DNA of 64,000 nt, taken from positions 1 to 64,000 of the forward strand of contig CAJFSS010000002.1 in NCBI GenBank assembly GCA_904419745.1, given 5' to 3'. The notes under the pieces are model-generated. The model saw only the letters and a list, made by a program, of their open reading frames with translations. It was not told the DNA's origin and made no database searches. Source of the DNA: Candidatus Pseudoruminococcus merdavium. GTDB lineage: Bacteria; Bacillota; Clostridia; Oscillospirales; Ruminococcaceae. Of this stretch, positions 1 to 7,702 are shown one piece after another. Both the position numbers and the translations under genes were made by a program. The number at the start of each line of letters is the position of its first letter. Position 1 is the stretch's first letter.

Positions 1-122
1 GTGAGTTTTTCTTCCATCTCATTGATGTTCTCGGAGACCTTCAGTATATGGCTGTCCTTTCGGTATCCCCTCGCCTGTGGGTCAAGATTTCCAAAATACA
101 GCTCTTCCAAGAAATTTGCCAT
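1..122 (-). CDS. DUF6809-like protein, N-terminal part
   Basis: The first 40 residues of a minus-strand gene that runs off the left edge. The start region reads MANFLEELYFGN, followed by a charged, probably helical stretch. This resembles the opening of the small DUF6809 proteins commonly carried by clostridial conjugative elements; I recognise it from memory of the family and know no biochemical function. Its ATG shares one base with the stop of the upstream helix-turn-helix gene (TAATG), so the two are probably translationally coupled. The rest of the protein lies outside the window. Confidence 0.55.
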   Translation of the reverse strand, partial: MANFLEELYFGNLDPQARGYRKDSHILKVSENINEMEEKL

Positions 123-712
123 TACTTCGCACCTCCCTGTGACTGTTTCTGACTTCTCCAAGACGGGAAGCGTTTCAGCGTCCGGACATGCCAGTCGGAT
201 TTCCGAGTGACCGAGCGGCAATAGGCAGAGCAGAAAAATTCAATGAGATATATTTTCGGGATGTGGTTGACACCTTGGCGTTTAAATGCTTTCAGTTGTC
301 CTCCAGCACACCAGTTGTTGATGGCGGTCTTACTGTAGCCTGTGAGCTTACAAACTTCCAAAGCAGTCAGAACATCTTTGTACTGGGAGAACAGGTCGGC
401 ATAATACTCGTGCATGTCCTCCAAGACTTCCGGCGGGAGGTGGATTTCCAGTTTGATCTCATAGTAGCCCTTATACCACCCCTTCGGTGCGGCATAGGCT
501 TCCGGGAAAACCTTGCGGTCCTCCAAATAGGCAATCACGTCTTCCTTTTTGATTTGATAGCAGCGTGTCTGCTTGCCTGTGTAGTAGCAGGGTATCTTTC
601 CGCTTTGCAGAAGATACCGGGCAGTGGACTTGCTGATATGGCAAATCCGATACAGTTGATCCTTCGTGATAATATTGGGAATCTCGTCCCAGTTGATGGC
701 TGTGTCATTCAT
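122..712 (-). CDS. Double helix-turn-helix DNA-binding protein of an integrated element
   Basis: A 196-residue protein with two helix-turn-helix segments of the excisionase/MerR type: residues about 14-66 (ITKDQLYRICHIS, then a wing ending in an aromatic-rich strand) and about 115-170 (LTALEVCKLTGYSKTAINNW). Such proteins act as excisionases or small regulators in conjugative and mobilizable elements. The ATG at 712 was chosen because AAAGGTG lies seven bases upstream; the reading frame stays open to 877, but that extension runs through a hairpin-rich stretch and has no ribosome site. It is coupled to the DUF6809-like gene and points away from the attachment site. Its DNA target and exact role are inferred. 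Confidence 0.7.
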   Translation of the reverse strand: MNDTAINWDEIPNIITKDQLYRICHISKSTARYLLQSGKIPCYYTGKQTRCYQIKKEDVIAYLEDRKVFPEAYAAPKGWYKGYYEIKLEIHLPPEVLEDMHEYYADLFSQYKDVLTALEVCKLTGYSKTAINNWCAGGQLKAFKRQGVNHIPKIYLIEFFCSAYCRSVTRKSDWHVRTLKRFPSWRSQKQSQGGAK

Positions 713-1158
713 AGCAATACACCTTTCAAAGTCTATTTGCCGGTGTGACTGTCCGTGTACTGCCTCGTCGGAACAAGTTCCGCTTGCTCTGATTTTCACT
801 TCGTGAAAATCAGTCGCCCGCTCCACTGTTCCTCCTCTCCGCAAAAAGTCACGCTCGGCTCGCCTGTTCGGTTGCAAGCGCCCTCACGACGGCTCGCTGT
901 CGCTACCAACTTTTTGCGGTTTTCTAAAACCGGGGCATAAAAGCCCATGTCTATACATTCCTGTCTGAGTTCTTTCCGTAGTTCTTTCCAAAAATACGGA
1001 TTTTGGCGCATTTTTCGGTTTATTCGAACTTGCTCGAAAAACCTGGCTTTTTCGGGGGTTGGGTGTGAAAAATCCAGTGTTTATGCGGCTTTGTACCGAG
1101 GACAAGACTGACTGAAACTAACACGAAACTGACTGATCCTGACACGCACTTCATAAAA
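713..1158. other. Gene-free end of the integrated element
   Basis: I see no convincing gene in this stretch between the helix-turn-helix gene and the tRNA-Ser fragment. It holds several inverted repeats (791-932) and ends where tRNA sequence begins, at 1159. Integrase and excisionase binding sites usually sit in such a position beside an attachment site. No recombinase gene is present on this side within the window. Confidence 0.5.
791..932. repeat. Nested inverted repeats near the element end
   Basis: Three perfect inverted repeats lie close together: a 9-bp stem with a 3-base loop at 791-811 (GATTTTCAC arm), an 11-bp pair with arms at 839-849 (CCGCAAAAAGT) and 909-919, and a 7-bp stem with a 2-base loop at 917-932 (CGGTTTT arm). 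The last two share bases, so they could form alternative structures. Possible roles are recombination accessory sites, a transfer origin or a regulatory leader for the helix-turn-helix gene. Confidence 0.7.
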
Positions 1159-1214
1159 CTCGAAATGCTGTGTCCCGAAAGGGACCCAGGGTTCGAATCC
1201 CTGACTCTCCGCCA
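1159..1214 (+). tRNA. tRNA-Ser(CGA) 3' half (probable attachment site)
   Basis: The sequence matches a serine tRNA from its anticodon loop to the encoded CCA: loop CTCGAAA at 1159-1165 with anticodon CGA, the 3' anticodon strand, a long variable arm with a GTCCC/GGGAC stem, a perfect five-pair T arm at 1187-1203 with loop TTCGAAT, the acceptor strand ACTCTCC at 1204-1210, discriminator G and CCA. The matching 5' half (GGAGAGT start, D arm, 5' anticodon strand) is absent; the bases before 1159 belong to the element. This is what a tyrosine-recombinase element leaves when it integrates in the anticodon loop. The other half should lie at the far end of the element, outside the window. Confidence 0.85.
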
Positions 1215-1217
1215 AGC

Positions 1218-1263
1218 AAAATCCCTGTAAATGGCTTTTTGGCTATTTTACAGGGATTTTTTA
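1218..1263 (+). terminator. Intrinsic terminator after tRNA-Ser
   Basis: A 14-bp perfect stem with arms at 1218-1231 (AAAATCCCTGTAAA) and 1247-1260, followed by a T-run. It is the host tRNA terminator and begins three bases after CCA. Confidence 0.9.
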
Positions 1264-1360
1264 ATAGGACATGTTTCTTTCCTACGCAATAACTGGCTGA
1301 AAATTTAAAGCTTGTAAAAATTATGTTGTGCCCCTTTCCCAATCCAGAAGAAAGGGAAGA

Positions 1361-1933
1361 TTAGACGGGGTAGGGACCGATTCTGGCAATGGTGAGAAAG
1401 GCATTGCTGTAATCCTCCGATGCGGGCAGGGTAATGGATGAGTTGTTGTCCGTGGAATCAATATGCAAACCGACAAAAGACTGTATTGCTATGCGGCGGA
1501 TAATTGATCCAGTTACAAGAGTGTTTGCAGACAGGGCAATAGTTCCGCCCTGGTCAATTCCTCCTGGTGAAAATGAAATGGTACAGGTGCCCGGAAGACC
1601 AGTGGAGGATCGGACGCCATATTCGAAGAGATAAAGCCCTGGAATTTGTATAATGGCAAATCTGCCAGAGGATGACAGAGTGATATTGTTCAGTTCCAAT
1701 GCCTGGTCAAATTGGACCGTCCCATAGTTTGGGGGTGAAAATACCTGTTGGGCATGGCTGGAAAGGGAAGCAGTGGCGGCTATAGTTGGTCCCGGTTCCC
1801 CCTGTGGTCCCGGCTCTCCTTGAGGCCCTGCTGGACCCTGCGGCCCGGGAATAATTGGGATAGGGATAGTACACCATTCGGGACAGGAATTAGAAGATCC
1901 CCGTTGGGGTCGGGGATAAAAATTCGTATACAT
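1361..1933 (-). CDS. Collagen-like surface protein with BclA-like C-terminal domain
   Basis: A 190-residue protein. A short N-terminal region (MYTNFYPRPQRG) leads into a proline-rich stretch and then a short collagen-like Gly-X-Y run at about residues 29-49 (GPQGPAGPQGEPGPQ). The last 135 residues look like the beta-rich C1q/TNF-like head seen in exosporium proteins such as BclA. In Clostridia and Bacilli these proteins usually sit on the spore surface as trimers. The ATG at 1933 has GGAGG about seven bases upstream. The collagen stalk is very short. The spore location is inferred from family knowledge only. Confidence 0.75.
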   Translation of the reverse strand: MYTNFYPRPQRGSSNSCPEWCTIPIPIIPGPQGPAGPQGEPGPQGEPGPTIAATASLSSHAQQVFSPPNYGTVQFDQALELNNITLSSSGRFAIIQIPGLYLFEYGVRSSTGLPGTCTISFSPGGIDQGGTIALSANTLVTGSIIRRIAIQSFVGLHIDSTDNNSSITLPASEDYSNAFLTIARIGPYPV

Positions 1934-2099
1934 AAAAATCCTCCATTTCAGAAATAAACGTTTCCAGATTATTTTATTCCTGAAACATTCTTCCCGGTAC
2001 AACCAAGCGTTTTTGATACACAAATGCAGAGTTACATGCGCCTTGTTTCCTGTAGGGGGAACTCTCCCCGTTCACAGGCGATTGGAGATACGGGAAAAT

Positions 2100-2912
2100 T
2101 CAAGAGGGCAGATGGAACAACTTCCGGCTTAATAGGACACAGCCAATTCCAAGCAGTCCCCCCACAAGGACATCGGAGGCAAAATGAGCTCCCGCAAGGA
2201 TTCGGCTAAACGCCATTGCAATCGTATACAGGATTCCTATCACCCATAGGATTTGCCGGGTCTGTTTTTTCTGGGCAGTCAAGGTTAAGCAGAGTACCGC
2301 CGCAGCATTGGCAGTATGCCCGGAGGGAAACGATTTGTGGGAGGAAGGGCCGTTCATCACATACCACTGAGTAAACTGGCTGAACGGTTCTGTCATATCC
2401 CGGAAACGGACACGTCCAAAAACACTTTTTAGTATTTCTACACTGAGCAACAACAGAATGAGACAGAAAAGGGATGCGAGAGCCCCTTTTCGATACACAG
2501 ACAGCTGTTTCGCAGGAATTTTACTGACTATGAAAAACAAAACTGCTGTCAAAAGCAGGGAGATCGTAAGCAAGAGGAAAGGCTGAGGTTTTGTTTTCCA
2601 TACTTCCCGATAAAGGACGATTTGTCCAAAGGAGAACCCTGCTACTGAAACCAGAGGGAACAGTCCATATCCCAAGACCTTTTGGATGGGGCGGGTGACT
2701 GTTTTGTGTGTGCAAAAGCCAATAGCGGACATACCACAGGCTAACAAACAGGAGGGAAGATATCCGTATATCTCAAATAAACGGGCAAATTGGGGTAGCA
2801 TGCCGGAAAGGGACTTGGAAATTTCCAAGTCTGTGAAAGTGAAAACTCCAAGCAGGATCAGGCAACTCAGGACGATCCCCCCATAAAAATTGTTTTTTCC
2901 TTTCAATTGCAT
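2100..2912 (-). CDS. PAP2-family membrane phosphatase
   Basis: A 270-residue integral membrane protein with about six hydrophobic segments and the three PAP2 motifs: a K-x6-R-like block (KSVFGRVRFRD), PSGH in the middle, and SRILAGAHFASD carrying the nucleophile-activating histidine and aspartate. Family members remove phosphate from lipid phosphates such as undecaprenyl pyrophosphate or phosphatidic acid on the outer face of the membrane. The substrate here cannot be told from sequence. It stands alone, between the collagen-like gene on the same strand and a divergent pair. Confidence 0.85.
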   Translation of the reverse strand: MQLKGKNNFYGGIVLSCLILLGVFTFTDLEISKSLSGMLPQFARLFEIYGYLPSCLLACGMSAIGFCTHKTVTRPIQKVLGYGLFPLVSVAGFSFGQIVLYREVWKTKPQPFLLLTISLLLTAVLFFIVSKIPAKQLSVYRKGALASLFCLILLLLSVEILKSVFGRVRFRDMTEPFSQFTQWYVMNGPSSHKSFPSGHTANAAAVLCLTLTAQKKQTRQILWVIGILYTIAMAFSRILAGAHFASDVLVGGLLGIGCVLLSRKLFHLPS

Positions 2913-3079
2913 TTCCTCCGTTTTAAAAGATGTTTTTCATCATATTTCTTTTTAAAGTCCCTGTAAACAGTATTCCCATGGAAAACCAATTTTTCCGGGA
3001 TTGTGAAAACCTATTTTCATGCAGCATGTTTTATGGTATGATAATCCTACTAGCGATTTTGAAAATAAGGACTGATTTT

Positions 3080-3679
3080 ATGAAATGGATTTATCTGCTT
3101 CCCGGTATTCTGATTGTTGTAATTCTCCTGATAGTATTGATTCCGGTATTTCTTCATTTTCACCGGATCAAAAAGCGCAAACTTGCAAAGTGTAAAATTC
3201 GGCCCGTTCTTTCCCGGTTTTGTGGATTGAGAAGATACCGGATTTTAGAAGATGTACGTTTTATGGTTCATGGTAAACCGGTGGTTGTCCCCTATGTTGT
3301 TGTAGGTATTTTTGGGATCCTTATCATTACCACCATTGAGGACAACGGCAATATTTATGGGAATTTGGATGACAAGCACTGGGTATGCGACGACGAGAAA
3401 GAAAAAAGATGGTATATCCCAAACTGGGTTAAGACCAACGAGGCTGTTGTGGAAATCCTTCGCCGGGGACTGAGTAAACGGGAAATCTACAGAACACAAA
3501 TTGATGCAATTACGGTATTTCCCTATCGGAAGCGGGATTTAAGCGTTTCCACTTCCCTTCCAGTAATACGCACCAGCAAGTTTTCCTCGTATCTGAACAG
3601 AGATCGATTTAATAAGGAAAATAAGGTTGATATTGAAAAGATGGCGGATGTTGTCAAACAAATTGCAGCAGAAAAATGA
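3080..3679 (+). CDS. Membrane-anchored NERD-like protein
   Basis: A 199-residue protein with one N-terminal membrane segment (residues about 3-25) followed by basic residues and a soluble domain. That domain has the outline of a nuclease-related domain (NERD): a conserved strand with VVGIFGILIITTIEDNG, then GNIYG and a tryptophan. In NERD proteins the matching place usually reads GIFVIEtK, so the usual catalytic glutamate and lysine are altered here. The ATG at 3080 follows AAGGA; the longer upstream reading frame has no ribosome site. The stop overlaps the next gene (ATGA), so the two are probably coupled. Function is unknown. Confidence 0.6.
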   Translation: MKWIYLLPGILIVVILLIVLIPVFLHFHRIKKRKLAKCKIRPVLSRFCGLRRYRILEDVRFMVHGKPVVVPYVVVGIFGILIITTIEDNGNIYGNLDDKHWVCDDEKEKRWYIPNWVKTNEAVVEILRRGLSKREIYRTQIDAITVFPYRKRDLSVSTSLPVIRTSKFSSYLNRDRFNKENKVDIEKMADVVKQIAAEK

Positions 3680-4173
3680 ATCCTTTTATTTTTAAGGGGC
3701 GAACCGCCGCATTTACCGGACACCGGCCGGGGTTACTCCCCTGCAATGGAGAAGAATCATCCCCTGCCGTTAAGCGGTTGAAATACGATATGAGCCGTGC
3801 CATTCACAAAGCGATCGAACAGGGTTATCTTCGTTTTATTACCGGGATGGCTCCCGGTTTTGATTTGTGGGCGGCACAGGCGGTTCTTTCTTTTCGGGAA
3901 ATATACCCACGGGTTTTCCTCGAATGCGCTGTCCCCTATCGGGGACATGGCAGGGGATCGTTATACCGGGAAATTTTAGAACATGCCGATAGGATAACCG
4001 TCCTCAGCGAGCAATACTATGACGGCTGCCTGCTTGCGCGCAATCGGTACCTTGTGGAACAGTCCTCTTTGTTAATTGCCTACTGTGTACAGGAACATGG
4101 TTCCGGAACTGGATATACGTTGCGCTTGGCGCAAAAACATGGGCTGGATATCATAAAAATCAATGCGCTGTGA
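3676..4173 (+). CDS. SLOG-family protein (DUF1273/YpsA-like)
   Basis: A 165-residue protein with the YpsA-type SLOG signature: TAAFTGHRP near the N-terminus, a central TGMAPGFDLWAA segment and a C-terminal SGTGYTLRLA segment. SLOG domains are Rossmann-like folds that bind nucleotides or small ligands; YpsA relatives have been linked to cell division in Bacillus, but no enzyme activity is settled. It overlaps the preceding NERD-like gene by four bases. That pairing of a nuclease-like membrane protein with a nucleotide-sensing fold is noted among the findings. Confidence 0.8.
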   Translation: MNPFIFKGRTAAFTGHRPGLLPCNGEESSPAVKRLKYDMSRAIHKAIEQGYLRFITGMAPGFDLWAAQAVLSFREIYPRVFLECAVPYRGHGRGSLYREILEHADRITVLSEQYYDGCLLARNRYLVEQSSLLIAYCVQEHGSGTGYTLRLAQKHGLDIIKINAL

Positions 4174-4226
4174 TTGCTTTTTTGGGATAATCCGGCTGTA
4201 TTTTTTCAATCAAAGGAGGAATCTCA

Positions 4227-4736
4227 TTGGCTTCCCTCAATATTGTATTGGTAGAACCTCAAATTCCACAAAATACCGGGAACATTGCCCGTACTTGTGC
4301 GGCAACTGGGGCAAAGCTTCATCTTGTTGGCCCAATGGGATTTCAAATTGATGATAAAAAACTAAAACGTGCAGGGCTGGATTACTGGCACCTGCTCGAT
4401 ATTTGCTATTATTCCGGTCTGGCAGATTTTTTGCAGCAGCATTCTGATGGGGAAATGTATTTTTTTACAACGAAGGGACAGCGCCGCTATACCGATGTAT
4501 CCTATCCGGACAATACTTACCTGGTATTTGGCAGGGAGGATGCCGGACTTCCGGAAAAACTGCTGTTTGAGCACAAAAGCCGCTGCGTCAGGTTGCCTAT
4601 GATTGGGCAGGCACGCAGCCTGAACCTCTCGAATACGGTTGCAATTGCTGTCTACGAAACACTGAGGCAGTGGGATTTTCCGGCTCTGCAAAACCAGGGA
4701 CAGTTGACAAAATATTCATGGGAAGATGCGACCTGA
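4227..4736 (+). CDS. trmL: tRNA (cytidine(34)-2'-O)-methyltransferase TrmL
   Basis: A 169-residue SPOUT methyltransferase that methylates the ribose of the wobble base C34/U34 in certain leucine tRNAs, using S-adenosylmethionine. Visible motifs are PQNTGNIARTC near residue 20, FGREDAGLPE around residue 100 and RSLNLSNTVAIAVYE in the C-terminal knot. Length matches the family. The start is TTG at 4227, supported by a strong AAAGGAGGA six bases upstream; no ATG is better placed. Confidence 0.93.
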   Translation: MASLNIVLVEPQIPQNTGNIARTCAATGAKLHLVGPMGFQIDDKKLKRAGLDYWHLLDICYYSGLADFLQQHSDGEMYFFTTKGQRRYTDVSYPDNTYLVFGREDAGLPEKLLFEHKSRCVRLPMIGQARSLNLSNTVAIAVYETLRQWDFPALQNQGQLTKYSWEDAT

Positions 4737-4808
4737 ATACAGGGCGTCAAATAATGCCCCCTCTAATTATGCAACACATAGAAAAGAGGGATGAGAAAGG
4801 ATTTTATT

Positions 4809-5678
4809 ATGATTCAGTTTGTTGTGGATTCTGCATGTGATTTGCCAAAGGAGATGGCTCAGGAATACGGGATTGAAGTGCTCCCGCTCCCCATTCAGGT
4901 GGATGGCAAAGAATACCATGAAACGATTGACTTTACCAATGAAGAATTCTACGATATGTTGAAACATGCCCAGGCAATGCCAACCCATGCCCAGATTACC
5001 GCACTGCAGTATTGCCAGAAATTGAAGGAATATGAGCAAAAGGGCGCAGATGAAGTGATCATTATCACGATCAATTCCAGTGGTTCTGGAATTTATGATG
5101 CGGCCCAGCTTGGCAAGCAGATGTTTTACGAGGAAAATGGCCATACACAGGAGGATTTTCCAGTATACATTGTGGACTCCAAGGCATATACCATGGCCTA
5201 TGGGTATCCGATTGTCGAAGCTGCCCGGATGGTGCAAAAAGGCGCCAGTGCGAAACAGGCAGTGGAGTATTTGGAGGACTATTTTTCCTGTGTGGAAATC
5301 TATTTTGCACCGTATACCCTGGAATATGTGAAAAAATCCGGCCGTGTAAGCTGTGCTGCCGCTTTTGTAGGAGAAGTGCTTGGCTTACGCCCGATCATCA
5401 GTATTATTGATGGGGAGACTAAAATTGTCACCAAAGTACGTGGGGATAAAAACATTATCCCTAAAATGATGGAAATTGCAAAACAACGCAAACAGGGGGA
5501 AACTCCATATTTTCTTGTCCATGGAGACGTCCCTATCTATGGTGAGCAGCTGAGCAAACTTGCAGAAAAAGAGTTTGGCTATGGCCCGGTAGGGGATTAC
5601 AGCATTGGGGCTGCAATATCTATTAATGCCGGCCCAACTGTGGTGGGAATTATTGTGCGTGGCCAAAAACGTCGGTGA
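4809..5678 (+). CDS. DegV-family fatty-acid-binding protein
   Basis: A 289-residue DegV protein. It opens with the family signature (FVVDSACDLPKE), has the serine-rich ligand site in the middle (TINSSGSGIYDAA), and the VKKSGRVS segment that contacts the fatty-acid carboxylate. DegV/FakB proteins hold a fatty acid for phosphorylation by FakA; no FakA gene is next to it. The ATG at 4809 is preferred over one at 4791 because AAAGGA lies about eight bases before it. A bidirectional terminator follows. Confidence 0.88.
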   Translation: MIQFVVDSACDLPKEMAQEYGIEVLPLPIQVDGKEYHETIDFTNEEFYDMLKHAQAMPTHAQITALQYCQKLKEYEQKGADEVIIITINSSGSGIYDAAQLGKQMFYEENGHTQEDFPVYIVDSKAYTMAYGYPIVEAARMVQKGASAKQAVEYLEDYFSCVEIYFAPYTLEYVKKSGRVSCAAAFVGEVLGLRPIISIIDGETKIVTKVRGDKNIIPKMMEIAKQRKQGETPYFLVHGDVPIYGEQLSKLAEKEFGYGPVGDYSIGAAISINAGPTVVGIIVRGQKRR

Positions 5679-5693
5679 TCATGATGATATAAT

Positions 5694-5726
5694 AAAGTCC
5701 CGTACGGATTTTCCGTACGGGACTTT
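5694..5726. terminator. Bidirectional terminator between degV-like and GH13 genes
   Basis: A perfect 15-bp stem with arms at 5694-5708 (AAAGTCCCGTACGGA) and 5712-5726, flanked by A on the left and T on the right. It serves the two converging genes. Confidence 0.92.
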
Positions 5727-5731
5727 TATTT

Positions 5732-7603
5732 TTATAAGGAGGGCTGCTGTTTTCGTTTTCCAATACAGATTCCGGCCTGATAAGGGGGGACGACCAGACG
5801 CGAATCGGAAATCTCTCCCACATAAGCCCGGAGTTCTTCGTATTCACTCAGGTCAATATGTTCCGTCACATCCTGGCTGTTATAGTTAATCGCAACAATG
5901 CAGCTTTCCTCCCCGTCAGAGCGTTCATACAAAATAAAGTCCTTCCGGCATGCCCAAAAATAGATTGAGGCCGTTGCAAAAAGTGGGTGCCGGGCTCGCA
6001 TCTGCCCTAGCTTTTGAAAATAGGCGAGCAATTCCCCATCTTCCTGTCCCCAGGGATAACAACCCCGATTAAAAGGGTCCCCGTATCCTTGCATGCCGAC
6101 TTCATCCCCATAATAAATGCAGGGAATTCCCGGTAGGGTGAACTGCAGTGCAGCCGCCATTTTCAACAAATATTTCCCATGTTGATAAGTTCCGTCATCC
6201 ATGCGATAGCTCGCCTGTGCATCTCTGGAAAGACTGTTACGAGGTGGTCCGGCCAGGGATGTGATGGCGCGCAGAGTATCGTGGGTGGAAATGGAGTTCA
6301 TCAAAAGATGGAGTACAGGGGCAGGATAGTTTTCAACGATCGTCAAAATTCTTTCACAAAATTCTTCTCCGTCGCGATCCTGGAAGAAATTAAGGATAGC
6401 GTCTTTAAATGGATAGTTCATCACACTATCGAGCTGTTTGCCCTGTAAATACCGCCGTTGGATGCTGTAGCTCACCTTGTTGCTGGCATCCTCCCATACT
6501 TCTCCAAGCACCAGTTTTCCCGGGTTTTCTGCTTTGGTACGGGCATGGATTCCATCCAGGAAAAGATCGCCCAATTCATCCGCAACATCCAAGCGGAACC
6601 CATCCGCCCCGCGGGAAAGCCAATGATGCACAACGCCTTCTTTCCCCATAAAAAACTGCTGAACAGCCGGATTTTGTTTGTTCAGGGTTGGCATAATCTT
6701 TACACCCCACCAACAGGCGTATTCGTCCGGATAGTTTGTAAACTGATACCATCCATAGTAGCGGCTTTTTTTAGAATTATAGGCCCCCTTACCTGGATAG
6801 CGATTTTTCTTATTGAAATAGATACTGTCGCTTCCGGTATGATTGAATACGCCATCGAGCAGAACGTGAATTCCCTGCTTGTGGGCTTCTTCGCAGAGAT
6901 TGGAAAAGTCTTCCTCTGTTCCCAGGAGAGGATCAATTTTAAGATAATCCGCAGTATCATAGCGATGGTTGGAATGCGCCTCAAATATGGGGTTGAGGTA
7001 CAGGCATGTCACGCCAAGGTTTTTTAGATAGGGCAATTTCAAACGAATTCCTTCCAAATCCCCGCAGAAATAGTCGTTGTTCAGGATATCCCCATTGGGC
7101 AATGGACGGTATTCCGGAATCCCCCCCCAATCACACCGGAGGATCCTATCGTCAGGGACATGTGCTTTTTCTTTTCCAGAAAAGAAAAAGCGATCTGGGA
7201 AGATTTGGTAAAAAACCCCGCCCGCAAAATGCTGAACAGGGCGGAAGGTATTTTCATAGACGGTTAATTGCCAAAGATTTGTCTGTTCATATACAACAGC
7301 TTTTGATTTTCTCCCGCGTCGGATATATTTTTTTTCTCCATTGCTTTCGTATTCAAACCCGTAACGGTAAAGTGCTGGTTTTGGCGCCAAAAAGGATACC
7401 GAATAGATGTTTTCAGTCTGTGTTTCCCCACAGAGTTTCATTTTACGGTATTCGCCGGAGCCAGTGTGTACACAGTACATGAATAGACGCACGTTTTTGG
7501 GAGCCGGCTCCTTATCCAATTTCAGGCGTAAGGTTACGCGCTTTCCGGTCTCCACCGCGCCAAACGGCTGCTTGCAGAAAGTATCCCGACTGTCAAAATA
7601 CAT
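5732..7603 (-). CDS. GH13 alpha-amylase / neopullulanase-type glucan hydrolase
   Basis: A 623-residue cytoplasmic enzyme with no signal peptide. An N-terminal beta domain (residues about 1-120) of the maltogenic amylase/cyclomaltodextrinase kind precedes the catalytic barrel. The four GH13 regions are present: DGVFNH at about 250, GFRLD with the nucleophile Asp339, LGEVW with the acid Glu368, and an STHD segment with His441-Asp442. It would open maltodextrins, pullulan or cyclodextrins inside the cell and so works with the glycogen phosphorylase encoded just upstream. The ATG at 7603 follows GAGG; an in-frame ATG at 7657 lies inside a terminator hairpin and is rejected. Confidence 0.9.
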   Translation of the reverse strand: MYFDSRDTFCKQPFGAVETGKRVTLRLKLDKEPAPKNVRLFMYCVHTGSGEYRKMKLCGETQTENIYSVSFLAPKPALYRYGFEYESNGEKKYIRRGRKSKAVVYEQTNLWQLTVYENTFRPVQHFAGGVFYQIFPDRFFFSGKEKAHVPDDRILRCDWGGIPEYRPLPNGDILNNDYFCGDLEGIRLKLPYLKNLGVTCLYLNPIFEAHSNHRYDTADYLKIDPLLGTEEDFSNLCEEAHKQGIHVLLDGVFNHTGSDSIYFNKKNRYPGKGAYNSKKSRYYGWYQFTNYPDEYACWWGVKIMPTLNKQNPAVQQFFMGKEGVVHHWLSRGADGFRLDVADELGDLFLDGIHARTKAENPGKLVLGEVWEDASNKVSYSIQRRYLQGKQLDSVMNYPFKDAILNFFQDRDGEEFCERILTIVENYPAPVLHLLMNSISTHDTLRAITSLAGPPRNSLSRDAQASYRMDDGTYQHGKYLLKMAAALQFTLPGIPCIYYGDEVGMQGYGDPFNRGCYPWGQEDGELLAYFQKLGQMRARHPLFATASIYFWACRKDFILYERSDGEESCIVAINYNSQDVTEHIDLSEYEELRAYVGEISDSRLVVPPYQAGICIGKRKQQPSL

Positions 7604-7626
7604 ACTTTTTTCCTCATTTCCATTTG

Positions 7627-7667
7627 TAAAAAATTCTCCCCATGCCAGAACAGCCACATGGGGAGAA
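7627..7667 (-). terminator. Terminator between glgP and the GH13 gene
   Basis: On the minus strand a perfect 11-bp stem (arms 7657-7667 and 7634-7644, TTCTCCCCATG) is followed by a T-run. It ends only about 24 bases before the GH13 start codon, leaving no room for a promoter between them. The GH13 gene is probably read by leak-through or from a promoter inside glgP. Confidence 0.85.
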
Positions 7668-7702
7668 GCAAGGCGTCGGGAGAAAAGAAGCTCCCCGTCC
7701 TG

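Noticed and set aside
1151-1342. Minus-strand reading frame of 63 codons with a GESGIRTLGP-like stretch
   Set aside because: It is the reverse translation of the tRNA-Ser 3' half and its terminator, a common false gene call.
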